A stretch of 64,000 nt of DNA from Siphlonurus alternatus (Eukaryota > Arthropoda > Insecta > Ephemeroptera > Siphlonuridae): NCBI GenBank assembly GCA_949825025.1, contig OX463779.1, positions 26,704,816-26,768,815 of the forward strand, in the 5' to 3' direction. The notes beneath the pieces are model-generated. The model was not told the DNA's origin. It did no database searches and saw only the letters and a list, made by a program, of their open reading frames with translations. Position numbers and translations under genes: made by a program. Shown here in pieces: positions 33,518 through 44,900 of the stretch (position 1 is the stretch's first letter; each line of letters starts with the position of its first letter).

Positions 33518-33844
33518 GGTGTGGCGCAGTGCGCTTGACCGGGTCTTGTCAGATCATCGAAGTCAAGCAACACCGAGCGTGGTCTGCGTGCATAGTAGTT
33601 GGATGGGATTTTCCACAAAAACCACGTTTACCCAGGGCCCAGGGGTAAATCGTTGCGCTGTTCCACTATATATATGTGGTTCCCCTGGCTTTGGACTATA
33701 TATTGCACTTCTGGTTCATTGACTAAAGCTGTAGCGTCCATCCTGGCTGAGGTTTCCACGTTTCCCTCAGTCGCAAGACTCGCAGGCAAATGCCGGGATG
33801 GATTTGCAAGGCCGTGGCCGGGCCGCCCGGCCGCCCCCGTTCTC
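33518..33844 (+). mobile_element. 5S-rRNA-derived SINE (SINE3 type)
   Basis: Positions 33530-33607 closely follow the 3' half of eukaryotic 5S rRNA: TCAGATCATCGAAGTCAAGC (A-box region), AACACCGAGCGTGGT and TAGTTGGATGGG (C box). The 5S-like head carries the internal Pol III promoter, and a roughly 230-bp unrelated body follows. The 1.6 kb element at 33845 begins exactly where this one stops. The head is truncated relative to full 5S RNA. Confidence 0.8.
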
Positions 33845-35455
33845 CCCAGCTGAAAATCTTTTCTTTTCCAACATCATCATAACGTAGTTTTTACGTGATA
33901 ATTACGTGTAATACGTGATTTTTACGTGTAGCACGTTATAGTTCATATTACGATACAGTTACGTAACTTTGATCTTAAATAAAATGTTACAGTAATTGTT
34001 ACGTGCTTTTTACGTTACAGTTACGTAACTGTGATCTTAAATATAATCTTATGGTAATTGTTACGTGCTTTTTACGTTAGAGTTACGTAAGAAAATAATA
34101 AATTAAAATTCAAACGCTCGCGCGCATGACGGTTGGGCGAGTGTGGGAAGGGGGGAGTGGGAGGGGAGGAAGACGCCATTTCGTAAACAACACCCGACGA
34201 TGCAGCTATTTTATGCAGATTTCGTCAGAATTAGAACAAGTTTCCAGGATTCAAGGTAAAAATCATATAATATAAGTGTATGCATCAACAAGAATGAATT
34301 TAGCTTACAGAAATCATTATTTTATCTTGAATGTGAATGTCAAACTTGCCAATGACACCGGTGATGTTTGTTTTAGGATCATGTTCTCTTCGTGGCCTCT
34401 ATCGATCTACACAGGCTACACCCTTATCGTGAGGATTATGGGGATCATTTATGGATTCCTGCACCCCACGGATAATTGAGAGTATGCATACATCGTGAGA
34501 ACCTCGACAAAACAGGCAGATCAGAAATGCATCCCCAAACTTCATGAGTGTGAGTACCATATAGCATGTTTCATTGACCCTGTATAATATTGCCTGCGAA
34601 TAAGCATTTGCAAGCACTTAAATTTGAAATTTATGAACTCATGAGTGTATAATAACATTAATTAAAAAAAATTGAATTAATGGAAGGCTTTCAGTGATAT
34701 GATACAGGTACATGTTCATTACATATATTTTGTAGAGTGTGCATGATTGTAAAGATGACTAAAGACATACATACTGTACAGTACATATGCATTACAGTAA
34801 TACAACTATGTCATGCATGATTCTATCAGTGATATGATACAGGATACAGGTTCATTATATATGTAAAGTGTTCATGATTATAAAGACATACGTACTGTAC
34901 AGTATGCATACAGTAATACAACTATGTCATGTATGATTCACATTAAATCAGTACGTTTGTTCGTAAACCCTGCTCCGATTACACCTATATATGCTCCTTA
35001 TGGACCCCCATCTCTATTGCCCCTGCAGACAGAGTGCGAAGGCCACGAGGAGTCCCGCGGTGCCTGCAAAGACGCGATTGGCCCGTAATACTGCAGTTTG
35101 TGACCACGGCTGTATGTCAATGTCGTCAAAGAGCAGCTTCGTCGATCGAGAATTAGAAGATTCTCTGCTTAATTTACTTTTTTATTTGTATTTTTTACAA
35201 AATATGAATAAATAACACGATGTATGCAATAAAAACAGTGTATTATCTGAATCTCCCAAAACAAAATATTTACGTAATATTAACGTCAGGATTACGATAG
35301 ATTTACGCGATTTATTCTTACGTAAAGGAAACGAAAGGTTTACGTAACCGAAACAAAAGATTTAAGTGTCCCAATTTAAACTTATTACTTACTTAAGAAT
35401 TATGTAAGTTTAACACAATATTTACGAAACTATAAAGTAATAATTTTCAGCTGGG
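33845..35455. mobile_element. 1.6 kb element with CCCAGCTGAAAAT ends and TTACGT-rich subterminal arrays
   Basis: The ends CCCAGCTGAAAAT and ATTTTCAGCTGGG are a perfect 13-bp inverted repeat. Next to them (33885-34093 and 35270-35440) TTACGT/ACGTAA hexamers recur many times, the kind of subterminal array transposases bind. The interior has a GC-rich ATG-bearing stretch, exon-like segments with splice signals (34200..34255 to 34377..34479) and AATAAA near 35208. No known transposase is seen. Confidence 0.6.
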
Positions 35456-35663
35456 TCCGGAAGAGCCCGCGAAACGCTCAAGTTTATATAGGGTTTCGGA
35501 AGGTTCGGGGTTTCAAAATAGTTAAGTAATTACTAAGTAGAAGTACCCAATAGGGTTTGATTATTTTTATGGCATCTTATTCGTTTATTCAAAAAAAAAA
35601 AAAAAAATCAAATGTCCTCACTTTGATTTTATAACAATTTATAATAAATAACTGCCAGTGGCA

Positions 35664-35988
35664 ACGGACAATTTGCATGACATTTTTTTATTGCAGAAAT
35701 GGATAGAGGATACCAAATTATGCTACTCTGCATGAATTTTTTCAGATATTTTTGAGAGCGTGAACTATATTTTTAAAAAAATATTGAAAGTCAGTTTTAT
35801 GACGTCACGGGCGTTTAGCACCTATCCTTTTCTTAAGGACAGACTCCTCGTGACGTCATAAAATCGACATTCAATAATTTTTTAAAAATAGTTCCCGGTC
35901 TCTAAAGAATCTGAAAAAATTCAGAGTAGCATAACTTTGCACCCTCTATCCATTTCTGCAATAAAAAAATGTCATGCAAATTGTCCAT
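35664..35988. mobile_element. Miniature element, AAATGGATAGAGG family, copy 2
   Basis: The inverted ends are GGACAATTTGCATGACAT and its complement. The halves mirror each other through a centre that carries two perfect TGACGTCA sites (35800 and 35851). It is related to 29977-30280. Confidence 0.65.
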
Positions 35989-36249
35989 TAAAAACATTGA
36001 TTGTAATAAAAAATTTGCGAAGGAATTAAAAAAAAATTCTATTAGCGTACCAGTTTTATTCAGTAAAAGAATATATCAATCTTCAGAATATAACATATAT
36101 ATAGTGGATTACTGCTACTATGATGTCTATGATATACTATCAAGATTTATGTGCATGAATGTTTATTTTAATGTCTCTGTTTTAATTTTATTGGTATTTC
36201 TAAGTGCACATAATATTGTATCATGTTTAAATTTTAAAGTATTTATAAG

Positions 36250-36292
36250 TTTTTTGTCTCTATGTTGTATTATGTACAGCCACTTGAGAAAA

Positions 36293-36343
<51 letters not shown>

Positions 36344-36368
36344 GTAAATAAGTAAATAAGTAAATAAG

Positions 36369-36415
<47 letters not shown>

Positions 36416-36418
36416 ATA
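36250..36418 (+). repeat. LINE-like 3' end with (AAAT)n tail
   Basis: GTCTCTATGTTGTATTATGTACAGCCACTTGAG runs into a roughly 120-bp AAAT array (with some AAGT units). The same unique end recurs reversed at 48378-48432 and in part at 47586-47725, each beside ATTT repeats. This marks the 3' end of a retroposon family whose tail is a tetranucleotide array. Confidence 0.6.
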
Positions 36419-37264
36419 TTAAAGCTTAATTTATAATACAATTATTATGTCAGAGAGCTTTCAGACCCTGTACGTGAACGTGAACTCAAAAATTACCCGA
36501 ATGAAACCGAGAATGAAACCGAGGTTTGCCGAGAGCACGCCAACGCACCTCTCTCTTTGTTTCGATATCTTTCCTTGCATATTATTTCCATGTTTGCGGC
36601 AACGTAGCTATTAACCGTACCGTACGCTAAATTACACAATGTGGAAAGTGGAAATGACAGCTCCAAGAAATGGGAGCAACCTAGCAAGGCAGGATATATA
36701 TATATCCATACAACTGTCTTAGAACCTGCACTTGTCATATTACGGCATATGAAATGAAGCAATATCATCCCCACATTTGATCGAGCTTATTGGATTTTAT
36801 GGTCGATAAATCCGCCAGGCAAAAGATAAGTGTCATGGGCTGATAACGCAAGCGCAGTGACTCGCCCAACTTCGATCCGCCTTGACGCACAACAAGGATC
36901 GGTCCAAAATGTCTGTCATTCTTACTCCACAAACAATTAACATATTCTGGCTTTTCTGGTACATTCTCGGCCCCTGGGCTTCCCCCACCCCAGCTCGTTG
37001 GTGCTTTCCACTGTCCCCCACCCCTCGTTGACTGTTCAAATGTTCAGCGCTTATGAGCTGTAGCTTATATTTTCATTACTTGATTGTATAATATATATAT
37101 TTGTATAAATGTTAACGTTCCTGTACAAAAAAAAAAACAAACAAAAATAGTGTTCGCCAAATGAAAATTTAGAACCAACAATTAAATTAGGTTATTTATA
37201 TAATACCGAGTTAATTATAATTTTATAATTCCTGCGGCTTTGCATGGATTACTTGGATGTGGAT

Positions 37265-37982
37265 CAGGGCTATTCTCCTATAATAGGGGGTATACGCGCC
37301 CCTGTCTGACTTATGGCGCTAAATACTGAATTCTGATTGGCCTAAAAGTGGATATTGGAATTGCTCTGATTGGCTTAAAAATGGATTTTGGAATTGCTCT
37401 GATTGGCCAAAATAAAGTTGTTGATTTTTTTCTAATTGGCTGAAATTTTAATTGTTGGAACTTTCAAGTGATTTCATTGGTTAAGGAATATCCACTTTTA
37501 AACCAATCAGAGAGCTGCAATAAAAAAAAACACTTTTTGCCCATAATTTAATTTTAAAAAAGACTTTTTGTAATATGAAAATTATTTAAAAAATCATAAA
37601 TGGTAGAAAATATTGTTATAAATTATTATATTTATTTATTTCAAAAATATTAATTATTTATACAGGGACTAAGCGCAAAATTTCAACAATAGGAATTTGC
37701 AACTGAAAAATCAACAAACTCTGATCAGCTAATGAGAAGCGTCCAACTTTCAATGCTTCAAAATCAATGTTTTCACTGAGTGGATGTCTCCATCGTCTCA
37801 AAAATCGTTATTTTCGCCCTTGAAAACCCCTAGGTGCATTTGGTTAAGAATGTAAATCCTCTGGAGCTCCAGAAAAAGTATCGAAAAAATCGATTTTAAC
37901 ATTGAGTTATGTATCCCCGACGGTGAAAATATCCACTTTTTCCGATGCGCTTATACCCGATAACAATAGAAGAATAACCCTG
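37265..37982. mobile_element. 718-bp hAT-type non-autonomous element with 8-bp target duplication
   Basis: The ends CAGGGCTATTCTCCTAT and ATAGAAGAATAACCCTG are inverted, with the CAGGG/CCCTG termini usual for hAT transposons. The flanks are a perfect 8-bp duplication, ATGTGGAT at 37257-37264 and 37983-37990. The interior holds a roughly 45-bp repeat with GAATTGCTCTGATTGGC. No transposase is encoded. Confidence 0.85.
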
Positions 37983-38210
37983 ATGTGGATTAGGGTGCAT
38001 CGATCTCTCTTGACTGCGTGGTAAAATTACACATATATTATATAGTGCATTAATTATTATTATTATGACCATATTTATATTGTAATTAAATATATTTCAA
38101 ACATTAATTAAGGAAATTAAGGACCAATTTGTTTGTATAATGCATGTGTATTGTATATATATATATCAATGATATACTCGGATGCAACTAGATATATACG
38201 ATGCTATAAA

Positions 38211-38211
<1 letters not shown>

Positions 38212-38291
<80 letters not shown>
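38212..38291. repeat. (AT)n microsatellite
   Basis: About 80 bp of uninterrupted AT dinucleotide. Similar long runs lie at 1350-1389, 16611-16679 and 62190-62243. Confidence 0.95.
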
Positions 38292-38294
<3 letters not shown>

Positions 38295-38551
38295 AAAAGG
38301 ATGACTATAATATTATAATATATACAGTGTATAATTGATATTCATGGCATGATTGTATAAATTTAATATAATACTGCAATGATATCGTTTATATACTATA
38401 ATTATAATTTTTTTTTTCAAATAAAAATATTTGTTCATTATTATATCAATATAGTTTTATAGTGAAATATTAATTAATTACATTATAATTACCTGTGGTT
38501 TTAAATTTATTACATGAGGTCTGTTCATTAAATTTAATACACAATCAGACC

Positions 38552-38592
<41 letters not shown>

Positions 38593-39691
38593 TTAATTAA
38601 TATTATTTATTTATATTATTATAATTATATATCGTGCATGGCATGCATATATTCATTAATTAATATGGACGATAACGGTACAATGTTCTCATTTAAGTAC
38701 CGCGCGTTTACCGGTAAGCAGTATATATATATAGCAAGTGGGACTGAGCTAAAGGTATAGCAAGTATTATGAGCAAGATAGAGCTTTATTTGAAAATCGA
38801 TGTTTGTGAAAGCTACAGCTTTGAGTTTCCATTACATTATTTAGAGAGAATTGTGGAGGGGGGTGCCTGGATGAATTTGTGAGCCTGACTGGTGAATGTA
38901 ATGAATTGCGCTGACGTCTGTCTGTTTTATTGAACTTTTGTGGCAGGAGGGGAAAGGCAGCAGTACGCAGAATCGAGTTCATATATAAATGAGAACCAAC
39001 TTTTAGTAGTAATAAAATTATGAGTCGGGGGAATTAATGGGTGGGAGTTGGCATTCGTAATTCCACGCGTAAAAAAAATAAATTACACAAAGGAGGGGGG
39101 TATAAAACGGTGGAGTTCATTAGTGAGCTTAAAAGCGCAGGAGGGGAAATGAAAAAGGACCCCAACAACTTTGCGCTCGAGGGGAGATAGTGAAGCGAGG
39201 GGAAAGCTTTCTAACCAATCACAATCAACGAGAAATGTACCCGTGGCTGTTGCCAGGCAAAAGTTTATATTTATATTCTGTAATGATTCCAGAGTTTCCA
39301 CAGCGATAAAAATATTTATTAAGATCGAGGTCACAAAGGTTGTAAAGTGTTTCTCTCCTTTTCTATCTTCGTAATTTTATTGTTAATCTATTCTTGAGTA
39401 GAATTACTAGATAATAAGCTCAAGAAAAGATGTCCACAATGTAGTAACTGGAGATTCATTTTAACAATATATTAAATAATATCGATAATATTTTACAGTT
39501 GCTTTTATTACAATATAAAATATAGGATTCTTATCTATATACATTTGATATGACCTCCCTTTTTGGGTTTTAAGTTCCCACTGCTTGCCCTCGCATTTCC
39601 TATTATTGCTCAAGGAGGAATGCAACTCGTGCATAAATAATTAATGACGAAGCCTAATTAAGCTCAATATATATACTTCATGTCTTGCACC

Positions 39692-40420
39692 GGTAAGCGG
39701 AAAAAAAACCCTCGGAAAAAAAACCCTTGTATTAAAAAACCCTTGAAAAAAAACCCTAGGAAAAAAAACCCTTGGGGATAAAAAACCCACGGAAAAAAAA
39801 CCCTTCGCTGAAGGAGCAGCCCCAAGGAGCATTCGTGGCGTAGTAGCGCGGTAGCGAGGTTTCACGTTTGTATTTTTTTCCTATTTTGACAGATTATCAT
39901 TATAATGTTCCAATAATATATATTACATAAGATATCATATATCTGATTAGTCTCATTAGTCATGTTAATAATAATTATTGAATCACTTAACCTATAAGAT
40001 ATTATAATTTTCAAATGTTCATTTTATGTCTATATGTTATATAATAATAATACGAGTAGGACGACGACTTTTTTTGTTTTATTACTTTTTTATTTTAATT
40101 ATTTTATATCCAATATATAATATTCGAAGTTAGAAAAAATATGTTTTTAAAATAATTTTTAACTAAAAACACAGTTGGAATTACTATACAGATAATAGTT
40201 AACTTCCACAACATCGCCGCGTAGACTTCTACATTTTGATGAGCTCCCCACACCGTGAAACCGCGCTACTACGCCACGAATGCTCCTTGGGGCTGCTCCT
40301 TCAGCGAAGGGTTTTTTTTCCGTGGGTTTTTTATCCCCGAGGGTTTTTTTTCCTAGGGTTTTTTTTCAAGGGTTTTTTAATACAAGGGTTTTTTTTCCGA
40401 GGGTTTTTTTTCCGCGATTC
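39692..40420. mobile_element. 729-bp element with modular A-tract/CCC terminal repeats (empty copy)
   Basis: It is flanked by a perfect 8-bp duplication CTTGCACC (39684-39691 and 40421-40428). The inverted terminal repeats are about 170 bp and contain seven successive A(6-8)CCC modules, then GAAGGAGCAGCCCCAAGGAG and CGTGGCGTAGTAGCGCGG. The outer ends are GGTAAGCGG on one side and GAATCGCGG on the other. There is no coding capacity. It is the uninterrupted relative of 43837-47283. Confidence 0.88.
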
Positions 40421-40599
40421 CTTGCACCATGCATATCGCAGTGTGTAGTTTATATACTCAGGCTATACTCACTGCAGCTGCGCCGAGACTAACCATGATA
40501 ACCGCAACAAAAATAAATCAAACAAATCTCTCCCAACTTTTTTTGCTTATTTGAAGGACGGAAAATATACGGGCCGAATGCTATCCAATTTTCTCCACC

Positions 40600-41935
40600 G
40601 ACCCCCTCTTCCACTCCCTTTAACATTTCCTGTCCCTGACATTTATTTTTCTCTTTGTGTATACTGTTTTGTGTAACATAAAATAAGTTTGTTGGAGGGG
40701 CGCACTAAAAGGGAATAATAAAACCAGAGAGAAAGAGAGAGAACTCGGCTGCATCGCAAGCAAGTACGAGTCTTTGGAATGGGAGAGAATAAATTGGAAC
40801 CCGAACGAGTCATAGTGGGGGGGCAATGAACGTGAGCTGGCTGGCTGCTGGCTCTGCTTGAAGAGTGCTGCTTCTACAGCTAACAGGCTCCTCCTTTGCC
40901 GGTGGAGGGGGGGGGGGGGGGGAGGATAGTTCAAGCTGCCACAAGTTTCTGTATGCGCTGCCTGCACCCGCCCAGCTCTCGGCCATCGCCTGCCGTTCGT
41001 CGGTAACTCCCGTAATACCGTCTGTTGTTGCTGCGCCGAACGGATAGCACTGAAAACATTGGCGCTCGTGTAGTTCTGGAACAGAAACTTCAGTACTACG
41101 GAACAGTCACGGCCATTTCTAGTGTTCAGTGTGCTGCAATAATACCGTGTTTATGTACAAATTACCGGTACAACTTTGTTTATATTTACCGGTAAAAAAT
41201 AAATTTGATCAAACAACTGTATTCCAATTTACCTTCAACTCATGCAGTTACTTAATTGATTGAGGTAAGCACTCCAGGTATATTTTTAAATATTATGCAA
41301 ATATTATTAACTTCAGGTTTACCGGTACAAATATTAGTGTCACATTTTTTTGTTTTGGCTATTAGTTTGTATTGACAAAGTGATTTCTTATAAACTTCAC
41401 AAAAATGCACTGCACGATTTCTGCACAATACATTTAAAAATATAACTATACATACCGGTAAAATTTAATTACGAACAGGCTTTGATTTTTATTTTCTTAT
41501 ATACCGTGTAGTCCGTGTACTGGGGAAGGTTACTATTTATATATTTATATATACAGTTAATGCGCTTTTTGTATTATTGTGCTTGCATGTGCTTTATATT
41601 TGATTCATATTAAAAGATGAAAACGGTGAGATAATACGGTGCAGAAAATGTTTGTTTATATGTTGCAACTACCTGTAAATGATAAATATCATGCGTACAA
41701 CGTACATCACTTACAGTATATAGTCAAGTTTAGTGAGACAGTGAACACAACGCGCTGAACAAAAATAAATTGCTGTCATGTGATGCACCAACAATGACTT
41801 AATTAATTGCATATTTATGTACGGAGTTCATGTTTTATTGTGACTTACTGGGCGTGCACTGTGTGCCTAGGTTTGTTGGTTGTGTCGTACGTACTTGCCG
41901 GTACTGGTTACCGGTAAGTTGCGGTGCGGCGGGCG
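40600..41935 (+). promoter_or_regulatory. Probable promoter and 5' leader of the zinc-finger gene
   Basis: GC content rises here and TACCGGT motifs recur upstream of the first coding exon (about 41162, 41188, 41316, 41453 and 41910). A TCAGT initiator-like sequence occurs near 41123. The start site and any untranslated exons cannot be fixed from sequence. Confidence 0.35.
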
Positions 41936-44900
41936 ATGAAGAGCATGCACGCTGCTGCTGTGCAACTCAACGGCTGCTCTTCTCCCCCTCCTCGTGTTAC
42001 GATAGGTGAGTGCTACCGGTGTGCCGGTGAGGACTTTGGTATACCTGACTATACCATACCACTCTTTTATAACCGCTTCTTTGTCGCTCTCATTTCTTAA
42101 TTTTCTCCCGGGGACTACTGCACACCAAAGCCTGTTCTGTCCGGTATCATACCGTACGAATGTTTTTGTAACCTGTTAATTATTCGGTAAAAAAAAAAAA
42201 AAAAAAATGAAAAGGTCCGGAGGCGTGAAATTTCACTGTTCGTTGCAAATTTTTAATTTGACAGGATTTTTATGTAATGTATTTTTTTTTTTTTTTTAAT
42301 TCGAATCCAACAATTGGCAAGATTGGAGACAATGCCAGCAGAGTATATCGAAAATAAAAACATAATAATTATAAAATAAAAAGTAAAAGAATAATAATAA
42401 TGGTGCAATAATTTAATTAATACATTTCATAAATAATATAGTGTATTTTTTTTTATTTCAAAGAGTTCTAAGGTCTTTTTTCTTTTCTCCCAGTTACAGA
42501 GAAAACTTCAGTGTCTAAAAACCAAAATACAAATTATAATCATCTTTGATAATTTTTTTAATTTAAATTAAATATATTTTATTTTTTACTTTAAAAAAAA
42601 TTGCTTTGGCACATTTATGCAGTGCAATTGCAGTGTAAAGTGATAATAGTCGAGTTAAGAATACAAATAAACAGCTGTACACAAAGACCATCGATTATTA
42701 TATAAATTATGTTTTGTAATGATAAGCATGTCTTTGTTATCAATATGGAACGTGTTCTCCCGAATACTTTTGTTCTGTTATCTTTCGAGCGAGCGGAGCG
42801 AGTGTATTTCGTCTGCAGATTCCGTTTTGTTCGTATTATCACAACAACTTTTGCTTGCTTAGATGCAGCATCAGAAGCAGCAAGCCCAGCAGAGAGTGGT
42901 GCCGGCAAAAAGAGGCAGAAGGGCGTGATTCTGTCTGCCGAGGCTGCAGAGGCGGCGGTGGAGGCAGTGTTTGCTGGCGAGTCCCCTGCGGTGGAGACGG
43001 AACCTTTCCCCGCCCCCTCGCCCGCCGAGGAACCCCAAGGTAAGAGCCGCTTGCACCTGCATGCTGTCTGCCGAAAAAATCATGTGCATTGGCTCGAATC
43101 CGTAGTGCACTTGATATCGATTTATAAGATACTATTATTATCACTGTAGTACATTGTTGACTATTGTGCTCTTCGCAGGGTCCGTCTTCATTAAGCTTTG
43201 TGTTTTCATTGTTTAAGTTTCTGCTTTGTATTCAGATTTTCATGATAAGCAACATAGCCCAAAGTGGGTATAATGTTGTTTATTATTATAGTTTTATTAC
43301 GAGCTATTTGCTTAACGTTCTAGTAAACAGTTGGAAAATGATATCGTAGAGCGACTTTGCAGTGTGAGCTGGATATAGTGGTGAACCAGGGTAATGTTTG
43401 TTCTTCTCTAAGGAATGTGCTGCTCAGTAAAAGTAGCGTTCGCCGCTCGCGTCGCTTGGCAACGCCGCGTGATAGCCTGGCGCGTCTGCTCGCTCGCTGG
43501 CTGCTCTCTCGTGAGAGCCAACAGCCAAGCAAGGGATAATGACGGGGGGGGGAAAAGGAGGAGACGACTTTCGAGAGTAGCCGCAAGTTCTTCGAGCACA
43601 AGCAGCTGCTATAGTCAGCGTAAACATTTTTCCATTACGTCACACGTCTCGAAGTAATTTTCGTGTAAGTGGAGTTCTGATTTTAGATTTAATGCGGTAC
43701 TTTAAAAGACGTTGAGATAATTAATGTTTTTAAAGTTGATAACTATTAATAAATTTATATAAATTGGATAATTTTAATTCAAAATTTTTTATTCGGCAAT
43801 TTTGTTAATTCATGTAGCAAAATAGTTTAATTAATCGAATCGCGGAAAAAAAACCCTCGGAAAAAAAACCCTTGTATTAAAAAACCCTTGAAAAAAAACC
43901 CTAGGAAAAAAAACCCTCGGGGATAAAAAACCCACGGAAAAAAAACCCTTCGCTGAAGGAGCAGCCCCAAGGAGCATTCGTGGCGTAGTAGCGCGGTAGC
44001 GAGGTTTCACGGTGTGGGGAGCTCATCAAAATGTAGAAGTCTACGCGGCGATGTTGTGGAAGTTAACTCTATTATCTGTATTGTGTATAGTAATTCCAAC
44101 TGTGTTTTTTGTTAAAAATTATTTTAAAAACATTTTTTCTAACTTCGAATATTATTCAAATTCAAATTCAAATTTTTATTTCGATCATAGGCTGTACAGC
44201 ATGGATCACGTCAATTATTACATTAAATATGTAACATACTTAATTCTAATTAAAATTAGCCTAAATTTAATAAATTTAAACACATATACCCAAACAATAT
44301 TTAAAATATATATGATCTATAAAATTAATACAATAATTAAAATTGTGTCCTTTTAAACATCACATTAGCACCATAATATATTTAACACACAACTTTTAAA
44401 TTCAATTAAAAGTCTATACATCTTGACAAAATAATTAGTTATTTTAACAATTTACTAGTAGTAAATTAGTTATTTAAAAAGCACTTTTGCATAAATTGTC
44501 ATATATTCACATAATTTATTTCTTCTTTTCACAGTACAATAAGTTTCTTGATGCACTTACTCTTCTTGTATGAATTATTATGAAAATTATTTTTATATTT
44601 TTATCAGTTAAAGATAAGATTTTAATATGAAAATTTAACCACAATCACATGTTTGATGTTATTTTTCCCTTTTTTTTTTTTTTTTTTTCACTGTATCACA
44701 TTATCTTGATGATCTTAATGGATGATAATTAAGTTTTACATTAATATATTGGTTTTCTCACTATAGTAATTATTATGCTGTGTCAGCTACGTTCCAGTTT
44801 GCTACATCTCCATCTGTTATTTTTGTGTCCTCTGAATAAAATTCTTTAATATTGTAATACTCTTTTTTTATTAAGATAGTTTTCAGTTTATTTTTGAATA

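Noticed and set aside
36163..36441. Leu/Ile/Phe/Tyr-rich frames over tetranucleotide arrays (also 51237-51518)
   Set aside because: They are translations of AAAT/ATTT microsatellites.
40280..40492. Repeated Gly/Phe/Pro-rich reading frames (39641-39865, 40236-40492, 47162-47452)
   Set aside because: They are translations of the A-tract/CCC modules in the transposon terminal repeats.
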